From contig NZ_PPTG01000003.1 of NCBI RefSeq assembly GCF_002954245.1, forward strand, positions 1-47,571: 47,571 nt of DNA, given 5' to 3'. The notes beneath the pieces were generated by a model. That model did not search any database, was not told the DNA's origin, and worked only from the letters and a program-made list of their open reading frames with translations. The DNA is from Cryobacterium aureum. GTDB taxonomy: Bacteria > Actinomycetota > Actinomycetes > Actinomycetales > Microbacteriaceae. Shown piece after piece: positions 26,328 through 35,118 of this stretch; position 1 is the first letter of the stretch; each line of letters opens with the position of its first letter. The translations under genes and the position numbers were made by a program.

Positions 26328-27029
26328 ATGGCCACCGAGCACGATATCCCCAATCTGCCGCTGATCGAGGCGGCTGACGTCCATCCGGAGGACGTCAAAC
26401 CCACCTGGCGCGGCTGGATTCACGCCGGAACTTTTCCCGTCACAATCGTGGCCGGCATCGTTCTGCTTGTTCTGGCCGAGGGGTCGGCGGCCAAGATCAG
26501 CTCGGCCGTGTTCGTGCTGAGCTCGATGCTGCTGTTTGGCAATTCGGCGCTGTATCACCGCTTCAACTGGCAGCCGCGCACCCGTATCATTCTCAAACGC
26601 ATCGACCACGCCAACATTTTTCTGCTGATCGCCGGATCGTACACGCCGATCACCGTGCTCGCCCTACCGCCAGAGAAGGCCACGCTGTTGCTCTGGCTGG
26701 TCTGGGGCGGCGCCGGGCTCGGCATCATCTTTCGGGTGTTCTGGATCCACGCGCCGCGCTGGCTCTACGTGCCGCTCTATCTGGTGCTCGGTTACGGCGC
26801 GCTGTTGTTCATCGTGGACTTTTTTCAGGCCAACGCCACCATGATGACGCTCATTCTGATCGGTGGACTCTGCTACACCGTCGGCGCGGTAGTGTACGGG
26901 CTGAAGAGGCCCAACCCGCTTCCGGGCGTATTCGGCTTTCACGAGATCTTCCACACCCTGACAGTCGTGGCGTTCCTGTGTCATTTTGCGGCGATTCTGC
27001 TGATCGCCACGCATCCGCTCTACCCGTAA
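26328..27029 (+). CDS. Hemolysin III family membrane protein
   Basis: A 233-residue protein with seven predicted helices from about residue 35 onward, of the PAQR/HlyIII superfamily. Family marks are SSMLLFGNSALYHR (Ser, His), RIDHANIFLLIAGSYTP (Asp, His) and GFHEIFHTLTVVAFLCHF (the His-rich final helix). These Ser/Asp/His residues are the predicted zinc site of ceramidase-like hydrolases. Despite the name, a haemolytic role is not shown. The ATG at 26328 follows the TATCCT box. A soluble N-terminus of about 30 residues precedes the first helix. Confidence 0.92.
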   Translation: MATEHDIPNLPLIEAADVHPEDVKPTWRGWIHAGTFPVTIVAGIVLLVLAEGSAAKISSAVFVLSSMLLFGNSALYHRFNWQPRTRIILKRIDHANIFLLIAGSYTPITVLALPPEKATLLLWLVWGGAGLGIIFRVFWIHAPRWLYVPLYLVLGYGALLFIVDFFQANATMMTLILIGGLCYTVGAVVYGLKRPNPLPGVFGFHEIFHTLTVVAFLCHFAAILLIATHPLYP

Positions 27030-27035
27030 CGCTGA

Positions 27036-27299
27036 TTATTCGGGCTTGTCGCCCGGAGCTTTCGGTGTGTTCTGGTCGGCGTCGCGCTCGGCGATTTCGG
27101 CTTCGAGCCGGGCAGAGATTTCCGCGCGATAGGTGGTGCGACGGATGCGACGCACCAGGTCGAAGCCAAGCAACAGGGTCGCCGCTCCGATCAGGAAGAC
27201 CACGATGAACCCGACGACGCCAGGGGTGACGGTGTTCGGGTCGATTTCGGGCGCTGGGGTCGGCGTGACGGCGAGTACGACGCTGATCAGAGAGATCAT
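27036..27299 (-). CDS. Small membrane protein downstream of mca
   Basis: An 87-residue protein: a short hydrophobic start, a TPTPAPEIDP loop, one strong membrane helix (about 28-49, VGFIVVFLIGAATLLLGFDLV), then a charged helical tail RRIRRTTYRAEISARLEAEIAERDAD. The function is unknown. Its ATG overlaps the mca stop (ATGA at 27296-27299), so the two are translationally coupled. Similar small proteins follow mca in related actinobacteria, as I recall. Confidence 0.75.
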   Translation of the reverse strand: MISLISVVLAVTPTPAPEIDPNTVTPGVVGFIVVFLIGAATLLLGFDLVRRIRRTTYRAEISARLEAEIAERDADQNTPKAPGDKPE

Positions 27300-28162
27300 T
27301 CGTCGTCCTGGATTCCGGCGAATAGATCAGATTCGGGCATTGCGGTGTCTACTTTCGATTCGACGAGTTGGAAGTCTTCGTACGGCCAGGCCTCGCGTAC
27401 CAGATCGTTGGGCCAGAAGAAGAAGCTGCTGTCCGGGGCGACCTGGCTCGCGTGCGAGCGCAGGGCCGAATCGCGCACGTCGAGAAAGTCGCCGGCCGGA
27501 ACATGGGTGGTGGCGAGCTTAGGATAATTCTCCATGCGCTCCCGCGCCGCCTCAAGCGGTTCCAGCAGCGGAGAATCGGGCTCGGCGACGCTGAGCGCGA
27601 GGTACATCGCGTCGATGCGTTCGAGGTTGAAGATGCGGTCGTAGTAGAGCTTGTCGATCTGCCACGGCTCGCCGGAATTTGGGTAACGGCCGGGGTCTGC
27701 GGCCGCGCGAAACGCTTCGAGGGAGACCTCGTGGCAGCGGATGTGATCGGGGTGCGGGTAGCCGCCGTTTTCGTCGTAGGTGATGAGGACCTGGGGGCGA
27801 AACTCACGAACGAGCGTGACGAGCGGTTCAGCCGAAAACTCCAGCGGAATATCGGCGAACGAGTTCGGCGGCACCGACTTGTCCTCGTTCATGCCGGAAT
27901 CCTCGAAGCCGAGCCAGCGGTGCTGCACCCCGAGCACCCGCTGCGCGCCCTGCATCTCGAGGCGGCGCAGGCCCGAGATATCGCGCTCGCCCATGGCGTG
28001 ACCGTTCAGAGCCGGGTTCAGGATGCTGCCCCGCTCGCCGCCCGTGCAGCTCACGATCATCACCTCGACGCCAAGGCTCCGGTAGTAGGCATACGCTGCC
28101 GCGCCTTTGCTCGACTCGTCGTCGGGATGGGCATGCACAGCCATCAGTCGCAGCGTCACCAT
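27296..28162 (-). CDS. mca: Mycothiol S-conjugate amidase
   Basis: A 288-residue zinc amidase of the LmbE/MshB fold. HAHPDDESSKGAA (residues 10-22) holds the His and Asp zinc ligands, and GGYPHPDHIRCHE supplies the third. It cuts mycothiol conjugates of drugs or electrophiles so that the mercapturate can be exported, a detoxification step specific to mycothiol-making actinobacteria. Mca and MshB are hard to tell apart; the length and neighbouring genes (DUF4307, greA) favour Mca. The start is a GTG at 28160-28162. Confidence 0.93.
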   Translation of the reverse strand: MVTLRLMAVHAHPDDESSKGAAAYAYYRSLGVEVMIVSCTGGERGSILNPALNGHAMGERDISGLRRLEMQGAQRVLGVQHRWLGFEDSGMNEDKSVPPNSFADIPLEFSAEPLVTLVREFRPQVLITYDENGGYPHPDHIRCHEVSLEAFRAAADPGRYPNSGEPWQIDKLYYDRIFNLERIDAMYLALSVAEPDSPLLEPLEAARERMENYPKLATTHVPAGDFLDVRDSALRSHASQVAPDSSFFFWPNDLVREAWPYEDFQLVESKVDTAMPESDLFAGIQDDE

Positions 28163-28232
28163 ACTCCTCAGGAATGCCGGATAACCTTAGGCCAGATAAC
28201 CTAGATACCAGCCTAATCGCTCCCGTGAAAGT

Positions 28233-28733
28233 GTGAAATCACCAGTGCCCCTAAACAGCACGCCTGCCGGGGTTCAGCCAAGCCGCGAGCCCTACCACCT
28301 GGACGAATCCGACGAGACGGCGGCACCCGCGCCGATCGAGAGTGCCGTGATCCAGTCGCGCTACGGGCGCACGCCCACTCGCAGGCTTCGCGACCGTCGA
28401 ATCCTCTGGGCCCTTGGCGGCATTTTTGTGGTGGTGCTGGGAGCGTGGGTGCTGTGGACCGGCCTGGATGGAGCATCCACTCAAATCGAGGCACGCGATA
28501 TCGGGCACACCATCATCGATGAGCACACGGTCAGCGTGACGTTCGAAGTGTCGCTCCCGGTGAACCGTACGGCGAGTTGCGCGGTGCAGGCCCTCAACGA
28601 AAGCTATTCTGTGGTTGGCTGGAAGATCGTCGATCTGCCGCCGTCAACGCTGTACAACCGGTCATTCACCGAGATTTTGCGCACCACCGACCTGAGCAAC
28701 ACGGGTTTGATTTACGAGTGCTGGCTGACCTAA
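28233..28733 (+). CDS. DUF4307-like single-pass membrane protein
   Basis: A 166-residue protein: a disordered head with RYGRTPTRRLRDRR just before one membrane helix (about 57-77, ILWALGGIFVVVLGAWVLWTG), then an extracytoplasmic domain with VTFEVSLPVNRTASCAVQALN and TGLIYECWLT. This matches DUF4307 of actinobacteria, function unknown. It is divergent from mca and upstream of greA, as in related genomes. The start is uncertain: GTG at 28233 or at 28245; neither has a good ribosome site. Confidence 0.85.
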   Translation: MKSPVPLNSTPAGVQPSREPYHLDESDETAAPAPIESAVIQSRYGRTPTRRLRDRRILWALGGIFVVVLGAWVLWTGLDGASTQIEARDIGHTIIDEHTVSVTFEVSLPVNRTASCAVQALNESYSVVGWKIVDLPPSTLYNRSFTEILRTTDLSNTGLIYECWLT

Positions 28734-28828
28734 ACTGACGTATTCGCCTCGCCAATCGTCGGGGCGTCGACCATATCCGCGCGGCCTTCGCGCCTTTCTG
28801 CGCTCGACCGTAATAAAGGAGATCACTC

Positions 28829-29320
28829 GTGACAACCGACACAACGGTCACCTGGCTAACTCAGGAGGCTCACGACCGCCTCGCAGCGGAACTGGCGACA
28901 CTGAGCAACTTCGGCCGGGGCGACATCGCGAAGAAGATCGAATCTGCTCGCGAAGAGGGCGACCTCAAGGAGAACGCCGGCTACCACGCCGCCAAAGAAG
29001 AGCAGGGCAAGATGGAGGCGCGCATTCGCACCCTCACCGTGCTGCTGCGCACCGCTGAAGTCGGCCATGCCCCCGAAAGCAACGGCATCGTCGTTCCCGG
29101 CACCGTCATCACTGCCACGATCGCCGGCGACGAGAGCCGTTTTCTCATCGGCAGCCGCGAGATCGGCGCCAACAGCGACCTCGACGTGTTCAGCGAGCAG
29201 AGCCCGCTCGGCGCCGCGATCATCGGCCTCAAGGTGGGCGCAAAGACGAGCTACACCACGCCGAACGGCAAGGAAATCACCGTGCACGTCACCAACGTGG
29301 AGACCTTCACCGGAGCCTGA
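28829..29320 (+). CDS. greA: Transcription elongation factor GreA
   Basis: A 163-residue cleavage factor for stalled RNA polymerase. The N-terminal coiled coil carries the acidic tip in REEGDLKENAGYHAAKEEQ, which reaches the polymerase active site; the C-terminal domain has PGTVITATIAGDE, FLIGSRE and SPLGAAIIGLKVGA. AAAGGAGATCACTC before the GTG at 28829 is a strong ribosome site. It is about 95 bases after the DUF4307 gene and convergent with ilvA across 17 bases. Confidence 0.96.
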   Translation: MTTDTTVTWLTQEAHDRLAAELATLSNFGRGDIAKKIESAREEGDLKENAGYHAAKEEQGKMEARIRTLTVLLRTAEVGHAPESNGIVVPGTVITATIAGDESRFLIGSREIGANSDLDVFSEQSPLGAAIIGLKVGAKTSYTTPNGKEITVHVTNVETFTGA

Positions 29321-29337
29321 CCCGTCTCGTAGCGCTG

Positions 29338-30573
29338 CTAGTCGATCTGCGGGTCGTAGCCGGCCGCGCGCAGGGTGTCGACGACGTGCTGGCGATGTTC
29401 AGGGCCTCTGGTCTCGACGCTGACGTCGAGCTCGACCTCGCTGATCCGCAGGCCGGCACCGTGCCGAGTGTGCAGCACCTCGATGACGTTCGCGGTCGCC
29501 TCGGCGAGCAGCTCGGAGATGCGCGCCAGCTGGCCCGGGCGGTCAGGCAGCATGATGCGCAGCGTGAGGTATCGTCCCGACGCGGCGAGGCCGTGGCTGA
29601 TCACCCGCTGCATCAGCAGCGGGTCGATGTTGCCGCCGGAGAGGATGGCCACTGTCGGCCCGGTCGGGGTGACCTTGCCGGCCAGGATGGCGGCGACCGC
29701 CACGGCTCCGGCCGGCTCCACGACGAGCTTCGCGCGCTCGAGCAACACGAGCAGCGCCCGGGCTGTGTCGTCTTCGCTGACGGTGACGATCTCGTCGACG
29801 GCGTCGCGCACGATCTCAAAGTTGAGCAATCCTGGTTTGGCGACGGCGATGCCGTCGGCGATGGTCGGCAGGATGCTGATCATCGTGGCCTCACCCGCCT
29901 CGAGGGAGGGCGGGTAGGCTGCCGCGTTCTCGGCCTGCACCCCGATGACGCGGATGCGGCGCCCGTCGCGCGCGGCGCGCTGCTTGAGCGCGCTGGCCAC
30001 CCCGGAGATGAGCCCGCCGCCGCCGATGGGAACGATGACCGTTTCGAGGTCGGGGACCTGGTCGAGAATTTCGAGGCCCAGTGTCCCCTGCCCGGTGACG
30101 ACATCCACGTGGTCAAACGGTGGAATGAGGATCGCGCCGGTCTCGCGGGCGTATTCGGCCGCGGCGAGCAGCGGTTCGGTGACGGTCGTGCCGCGCAGAA
30201 TAACCTCGGCGCCGTAGTCGCGCGTGGCCGACAGCTTGGGCAGCGCGACGCCGACCGGCATGAAGATGGTGGCCTTGATACCCAGCTCGCGGGCAGCGAA
30301 CGCCACGCCCTGCGCGTGATTGCCGGCCGAGGCCGCGACAACCCCGCGAGCCTTCTCCTCGTCGGTTAGCTTCGACAACCGATTGTAGGCGCCGCGAATC
30401 TTGTAGGAACCGGTGCGTTGCAGATTCTCACACTTGAGGTATACCGGCGCTCCCAGCACGTCGGCGAGATACCGCGAGCTTTCCATGGGGGTCACGTCGG
30501 CGACTTGGGCGACAACCGTGCGCGCCGCCTCGAACTGCGCGAGAGTGGGTGCGACGAGGGTGATCTCTGGCAT
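29338..30573 (-). CDS. ilvA: Threonine ammonia-lyase with ACT domain
   Basis: A 411-residue PLP enzyme that deaminates threonine to 2-oxobutanoate, the first step to isoleucine. The Schiff-base Lys is in TGSYKIRGAYNRL (about 57); ASAGNHAQGVAFAA and PIGGGGLISG bind the cofactor. From about 330 to the end an ACT-like domain (LTLRIMLPDRPGQLARISELL) is expected to sense isoleucine or valine. The single ACT domain and length fit the TdcB/short IlvA group. It starts three bases after the AI-2E permease stop, so the two share an operon. Confidence 0.93.
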   Translation of the reverse strand: MPEITLVAPTLAQFEAARTVVAQVADVTPMESSRYLADVLGAPVYLKCENLQRTGSYKIRGAYNRLSKLTDEEKARGVVAASAGNHAQGVAFAARELGIKATIFMPVGVALPKLSATRDYGAEVILRGTTVTEPLLAAAEYARETGAILIPPFDHVDVVTGQGTLGLEILDQVPDLETVIVPIGGGGLISGVASALKQRAARDGRRIRVIGVQAENAAAYPPSLEAGEATMISILPTIADGIAVAKPGLLNFEIVRDAVDEIVTVSEDDTARALLVLLERAKLVVEPAGAVAVAAILAGKVTPTGPTVAILSGGNIDPLLMQRVISHGLAASGRYLTLRIMLPDRPGQLARISELLAEATANVIEVLHTRHGAGLRISEVELDVSVETRGPEHRQHVVDTLRAAGYDPQID

Positions 30574-30576
30574 ATC

Positions 30577-32001
30577 TTAGTTCTCCGAACTGTCCTGCGG
30601 GGCGCGGGGTGCGCTCAAATCTGAGGGGGTGCTGCGGGCTGAGCCGTCACGAGCGGTGCGAATGCTCCGCGGCCGCACCCGTGCGGTGCGTTCCGGTGCA
30701 CCGGTCGAACGGTAGCCCGGTCTGCTCTGGGGCACGGTCTGCCACAGCACCGATCCGGTCGTCGGCACCTCCGTCGGCGGACGCGACCGCCAGGTGCCAC
30801 CCGCAATGTAACTGGTCATGGCGTTGAGAACTGCGGCGACGGGAACGGCAAACAGCGCACCCGGAATTCCGGCGAGTAACGCACCGGCAGCAACCACGAG
30901 AACGACGGCAAGCGGATGCACCTTCACGGCCGTTCCCATAATGAGCGGTTGCAGAACGTGCCCCTCGACCTGCTGTACGAGAAGCACCACTCCAAGCATG
31001 CCGAGGGCGACGGCCCAGTTGTTGAAGATCAGGGCAATGATAATCGCGACAGAGCCGGTCGCCACGGCACCGACGATGGGAATAAAGGAGCCGAGAAACA
31101 CCAGGATGCCGATCGGGATGGCCATCGGTACCCCGAGCAGGGCGGCGCCGACACCGATGCCGACGGCGTCGATGGAGGCCACCAGAATTTGCACCCTGGC
31201 GAAGTTACCGAGTGTGGTCCAGCCGGCAACGCCGGCGCCGTCAACGGCGGCGCGGGCACGCAGGGGAAAGAATCGCACGATCCAAGCCCAGATGGCTTTG
31301 CCGTCGATGAGAATGAACAGCAGGCTGAACAGCGCCAGCAGCAGACCGGTGAGCAGATGCCCGAGGGTGGTACCCACCGAGAGGGCGCCGCTAATGAACA
31401 CGGCGCTGTCGTTCTGAATCGCTTTCCAACCCTGTTGCAGGTAGTTGGTGATCTCGGTATCCGACAGTTGCAGCGGAGACGCGGCCAGGACCGACTTCAA
31501 GCTATCAAAACTGGCGGTCAGTCGGTCGCTCAGACCGACCGTACCCTCGGCGATTTGCGTTGACGCCAGGGTGACGAGACCGGCCACCACAACGAGTGTG
31601 CCGACCATCGCCACCGCGACGGCCAGACCTTTCGGCCACCGATGCCGCACCAGGAAAGCTACGAGGGGAACCAGCAGGGCGGACACCAGCACCGCGACCA
31701 GCAGCGGAATGATAATGAGGCGCAGCTGAATGATGAGAAAAATCAGAATGGCGATGGCCGCGGCGATCACAATGATTCGCCAGGACCACGCTCCAGCCAA
31801 GCGGATGCCGGCCGGCAGATTCTCGTCGACCCCGTTGGGCACGACGGCCGGGGTCACCACCTCAACTGGGGTGAGGAGGAGTTCGGAACCGGCCTGATCG
31901 GCGCTCACGCGAGCACGCTCAGCACGGGCTCGCTGAAGACCTTGACGGCGCCGCAGACGTAACAGGGCGCGCGCGCCCGGATTGCCCGTAGATTCACTCA
32001 C
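30577..32001 (-). CDS. AI-2E family transporter
   Basis: A 474-residue membrane protein of the AI-2E/PerM family. A charged N-terminal stretch (about 1-70) precedes about eight helices; HLLTGLLLALFSLLFILIDG and VFLGSFIPIVGAVATG are typical of the family. The C-terminal tail (about 395-474) is hydrophilic, rich in Arg, Ser and Pro. Members export autoinducer-2 or act as Na+/H+ antiporters; which applies here is unknown. The GTG at 31999-32001 follows a TAGACT box by six bases. ilvA follows at three bases. Confidence 0.88.
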   Translation of the reverse strand: MSESTGNPGARALLRLRRRQGLQRARAERARVSADQAGSELLLTPVEVVTPAVVPNGVDENLPAGIRLAGAWSWRIIVIAAAIAILIFLIIQLRLIIIPLLVAVLVSALLVPLVAFLVRHRWPKGLAVAVAMVGTLVVVAGLVTLASTQIAEGTVGLSDRLTASFDSLKSVLAASPLQLSDTEITNYLQQGWKAIQNDSAVFISGALSVGTTLGHLLTGLLLALFSLLFILIDGKAIWAWIVRFFPLRARAAVDGAGVAGWTTLGNFARVQILVASIDAVGIGVGAALLGVPMAIPIGILVFLGSFIPIVGAVATGSVAIIIALIFNNWAVALGMLGVVLLVQQVEGHVLQPLIMGTAVKVHPLAVVLVVAAGALLAGIPGALFAVPVAAVLNAMTSYIAGGTWRSRPPTEVPTTGSVLWQTVPQSRPGYRSTGAPERTARVRPRSIRTARDGSARSTPSDLSAPRAPQDSSEN

Positions 32002-32007
32002 CCGCCC

Positions 32008-32013
32008 AGTCTA
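32008..32013 (-). promoter_or_regulatory. -10 box of the AI-2E transporter-ilvA operon (leaderless)
   Basis: TAGACT on the minus strand, six bases before the GTG. It is the same hexamer and spacing as upstream of ispH. Confidence 0.55.
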
Positions 32014-32104
32014 GGACTGCCGCGTGGCCTCACGACGCGATCCGCACCGTGCGGCGTAACAGAGGATTGTGCCGCCCGAATGGCCGGTAGACCGCTACGC
32101 CGGA

Positions 32105-32110
32105 TAGAGT
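32105..32110 (+). promoter_or_regulatory. -10 box of the YcaQ-like gene (leaderless)
   Basis: TAGAGT, seven bases before the ATG at 32118. No ribosome site lies between, so translation probably starts at the mRNA end. Confidence 0.5.
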
Positions 32111-32117
32111 CGAAAAG

Positions 32118-33338
32118 ATGGTTCACACGGTCTCCCCCACGACGATTTCCCCCGCACTGGCGCGGCGAATTGCGCTGGCCGCGCAGGGGTTCGGTACCCA
32201 CCCCACAACTCCCGTCGGTATCCGCCAGCTGACCGCTATGGTGAACCGGCTCGAGCTGCTGCAGATCGACTCCGTGAACGTCTTTGAACGCAGCCACTAC
32301 ATGCCGGCCTTCAGCCGGCTCGGTCCCTACGACAAGGCCCAGCTCGATCGCCTCACGACCGGACGCGAGGCGCGTTTCACCGAATACTGGGCGCACGAGG
32401 CATCCTTTCTGCCCGTCGACGTCTGGCCGTTGTTTCGCTGGCGCATGCAGCAGAATCGAGACCGGTCGGCGCGCACCGTTGGCCACTGGTCGAGTGCCAA
32501 CCAGCCGATGCTGGACTGGCTCCTGGCCGAACTCGCCGCCAACGGTCCGATGCGCGCGAGCGAGATCGAGCACGACGCCAACAAGCGCAGCGGCCCGTGG
32601 TGGGGCTGGTCCGACGTCAAGACCGGACTCGAGGTTCTGTTCCGCTGGGGCGACGTGGTGAGCGCTGGGCGCATCCGTTTTGAGCGGGTGTATGCCCTGC
32701 CCCAGCAGGTATTCTCGCCTGATCTGCTCGGCCGAGAGATTTTAGAAGCGGATGCCCACCGCGAGCTGGTGCGCCGCTCGGCCCGCGCCCACGGCATCGG
32801 AACCGTGAAGGACTTCGCCGACTACTTTCGGCTGAAGTCAGCACCGACCCTGGTGGCTATTGGGGAGTTGGCCGAGGCCGGCGAGCTCATTCCGGTCGAG
32901 GTGCCGGGCTGGAGGCCGCATGGTGCGGTCGGGGCGGCCTGGCTGCACCGGGACGCCCGACTCCCGCGCACCATGGACGCGCAGGCGATACTGTCGCCGT
33001 TCGACCCGGTGGTCTGGGAGCGCGCCCGGGCCCTGCGCCTGTTCAATTTTCACTACCGCATCGAGATCTACACGCCAGAACCGAAGCGTGTGTTCGGCTA
33101 CTACTCACTGCCGATTCTGCTCGGCGATACCGTGGTGGGCCGGGTCGACCTCAAGAACGACCGGCAGGCCGGCGTGCTTCGGGTGCAATCAGCCTGGGCC
33201 GAACCGACGTCACCAGCGGATGCCGCCGCGCGACTCGCAGTCGTGCTGCGGGAGGCGGCCACTTGGCAGGGGCTCGACGAGATCGTCGTGGTGCCGCGCG
33301 GCAACCTCGCGGCTGGGCTCGCCGCAGAGCTGGACTAG
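32118..33338 (+). CDS. YcaQ/AlkX-like DNA glycosylase (winged-helix, HTH_42)
   Basis: A 406-residue protein of the AlkZ/YcaQ superfamily, which unhooks interstrand crosslinks and other bulky alkylated bases. The catalytic region reads LELLQIDSVNVFERSHYMPAF, with the QID motif; in YcaQ-type enzymes QxD holds the catalytic residue, against QxQ in AlkZ. FTEYWAHEASFLP and a winged-helix part follow, then SPFDPVVWERARALRLFNF and YYSLPILLGDTVVGRVDLK near the end. The length matches E. coli YcaQ. AlkZ-type enzymes guard antibiotic producers; YcaQ-type enzymes are general. Confidence 0.9.
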   Translation: MVHTVSPTTISPALARRIALAAQGFGTHPTTPVGIRQLTAMVNRLELLQIDSVNVFERSHYMPAFSRLGPYDKAQLDRLTTGREARFTEYWAHEASFLPVDVWPLFRWRMQQNRDRSARTVGHWSSANQPMLDWLLAELAANGPMRASEIEHDANKRSGPWWGWSDVKTGLEVLFRWGDVVSAGRIRFERVYALPQQVFSPDLLGREILEADAHRELVRRSARAHGIGTVKDFADYFRLKSAPTLVAIGELAEAGELIPVEVPGWRPHGAVGAAWLHRDARLPRTMDAQAILSPFDPVVWERARALRLFNFHYRIEIYTPEPKRVFGYYSLPILLGDTVVGRVDLKNDRQAGVLRVQSAWAEPTSPADAAARLAVVLREAATWQGLDEIVVVPRGNLAAGLAAELD

Positions 33339-33468
33339 GCCCGTTGCGTTTCCGCCGAAGGCCAGTGCAGGTCAATGGTCTGGGTCAATCGGTGCCGTTG
33401 GCCACAGCTCGCGGAAGGCGATTTCGGGAGCATTCTGCTATTCTCGACAGGAACCGAAGGAGCATCCT

Positions 33469-34062
33469 GTGGCAGTCATTTCTCGTGGCTTCGTCGGCCG
33501 CGGTGGCGAAGTAGACCCAGACCTTCCGGCCGGTCAGTATCTGACTGCCGACTTCCCAGTGCTGTCCGCAGGGCCTACCCCTCACATCGACACCGTCGAC
33601 TGGCAGTTCAGCATCCGCACTGACTCGGACACCCTGCACACCTGGAGCTGGGACGAATTGCACGCGCTGCCGATTGAGGATATCGACACCGACATCCACT
33701 GCGTGACTCGCTGGTCGAAGCTCGGGACGAGCTGGCGGGGCGTCTCTCTCGATACCCTGTTCGCGACCGTGAAGACGACAGATAAGTACGTGATGGCACG
33801 TTCCTATGGTGGCTACACAACAAATGTGCCACTCGCCGACCTGCTGGGTGGTCAGGCTTGGATTGCCCTTGAGTTTGACGGTGACAAGCTCGATCCGGAG
33901 CATGGGGGTCCGGCGAGACTGCTCATCCCGCACCTGTATTTCTGGAAGAGTGCCAAATGGATTCACGGCCTCGAGATGCAGAGCCAGGATGAACCCGGGT
34001 TCTGGGAGCAGAACGGCTATAACATGTATGGCGATCCCTGGCTCGAACAGCGCTATTGGTGA
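33469..34062 (+). CDS. Sulfite oxidase-like molybdoenzyme
   Basis: A 197-residue protein with the sulfite oxidase/MsrP molybdopterin fold. DIHCVTRWSKLGTSWRGVSL holds the Cys (about 78) that would ligate molybdenum; RSYGGYTTNVPL and GPARLLIPHLYFWKSAKW are further family blocks. There is no signal peptide, so it is predicted to be cytosolic, unlike MsrP. Start GTG at 33469, six bases after GAAGGAG. The next gene begins inside its stop. The substrate is unknown. Confidence 0.9.
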   Translation: MAVISRGFVGRGGEVDPDLPAGQYLTADFPVLSAGPTPHIDTVDWQFSIRTDSDTLHTWSWDELHALPIEDIDTDIHCVTRWSKLGTSWRGVSLDTLFATVKTTDKYVMARSYGGYTTNVPLADLLGGQAWIALEFDGDKLDPEHGGPARLLIPHLYFWKSAKWIHGLEMQSQDEPGFWEQNGYNMYGDPWLEQRYW

Positions 34063-34805
34063 CGGGTACGAGTGAGGCCAGGGACGGCCGCATCGGCAAC
34101 TGGAAGGTGGGCGTCGTGACCTCGATCCGGCGGGAGAGCGCGTCCGGCCGCAGCATCACGATCGACGTTCCGGGGTGGGGCGGCAACATCGCGGGTCAGC
34201 ACACCGATGTGCGGCTGACCGCCCAGAACGGCTACACCGCGGTGCGGTCGTATTCCGTCGCGTCGGCCGGTGTCGGCGACCGCATCGAGCTGGCCGTCGA
34301 CCGCCTACCCACCGGTGAGGTGTCGCCATACCTGGTCGACACGCTCCGCGAGGGCGACGAGCTCGAGCTGCGCGGCCCCCTGGGTGGCTGGTTCGTTTGG
34401 ACGCCGCAGCAGGCCGAGAGCGTACAGCTGATCGGCGGCGGATCGGGGATCGTTCCCCTGATGGCGATGATCCGCTCGCACGAGGCATCCGGCAGCGCAA
34501 CGCCGTTCCGGCTGCTCTACTCGGTGCGCACGCCGCTGGACGCATTCTTCCGGGCAGAACTCGAGTCCCCCTCTGCCAACCTCGAGGTGACCTGGATCTT
34601 CACTCGTCGTGCGCCGAGCGGATGTTCCCGCCCCGCCGGGCGTATCACTGCCGCAGATCTGGAGGCCCATGGTTTTCCGGCCGCTCTATCACCGACGGTG
34701 TTCGTGTGCGGTCCAACCGGATTCGTCGAGACTGTCGCTACCGCGCTCGTCGCCCTCGGACACGAACCGAACCGCGTCAAGACCGAACGGTTCGGAGGCG
34801 CGTAG
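34059..34805 (+). CDS. Ferredoxin reductase-like flavoprotein
   Basis: A 248-residue FAD/NAD(P)H oxidoreductase of the FNR family. RSYSVAS (about 63) is the FAD motif, GGGSGIVPLMAMIR (about 130) binds NAD(P)H and CGPTGFVETVATAL (about 220) closes the site. There is no 2Fe-2S domain. It starts with a GTG overlapping the molybdoenzyme stop, so the two should be made together; the likely role is to feed electrons from NAD(P)H to that partner. Known analogues include the MsrP-MsrQ pair, which uses a different reductase. Confidence 0.9.
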   Translation: MTGTSEARDGRIGNWKVGVVTSIRRESASGRSITIDVPGWGGNIAGQHTDVRLTAQNGYTAVRSYSVASAGVGDRIELAVDRLPTGEVSPYLVDTLREGDELELRGPLGGWFVWTPQQAESVQLIGGGSGIVPLMAMIRSHEASGSATPFRLLYSVRTPLDAFFRAELESPSANLEVTWIFTRRAPSGCSRPAGRITAADLEAHGFPAALSPTVFVCGPTGFVETVATALVALGHEPNRVKTERFGGA

Positions 34806-35062
34806 TGGTTGAGCACATCGACGGGAACGCCCTCGCGGGCCCGCTGTCTGACCTGTTCACGTTTGACCCGACCACCGCATCCGCTCGCTGTGCCGGATGC
34901 GGTGACGTCGCGGTTCTTGCGCGTGCGATGGTGTACGGCGAACCTGACACTTTCGTCGTTCGCTGTGCCAACTGCGACGACGTGCTCATGACCATCGTGC
35001 AGGCACCCGATCGGTTCTGCATCGAACTGCGTGGCATGACCTGGCTGAAAATCCCGCGCTAG
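34805..35062 (+). CDS. DUF6510-like zinc-ribbon protein
   Basis: An 85-residue protein with two CxxC pairs, CAGC (29-32) and CANC (54-57), joined by DVAVLARAMVYGEPDTFVVR, as in a zinc ribbon. It matches the DUF6510 type. The GTG shares a base with the FNR stop (TAGTG). With the two genes before it, it forms a three-gene unit seen in other Microbacteriaceae, as I recall. It may bind the reductase or a metal site; the role is not known. Confidence 0.8.
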   Translation: MVEHIDGNALAGPLSDLFTFDPTTASARCAGCGDVAVLARAMVYGEPDTFVVRCANCDDVLMTIVQAPDRFCIELRGMTWLKIPR

Positions 35063-35118
35063 CGTTCTGAGCCCGCCGCACGTGATCACGAGGCGGTTGC
35101 TGGCAGCTGCGAACTGGG

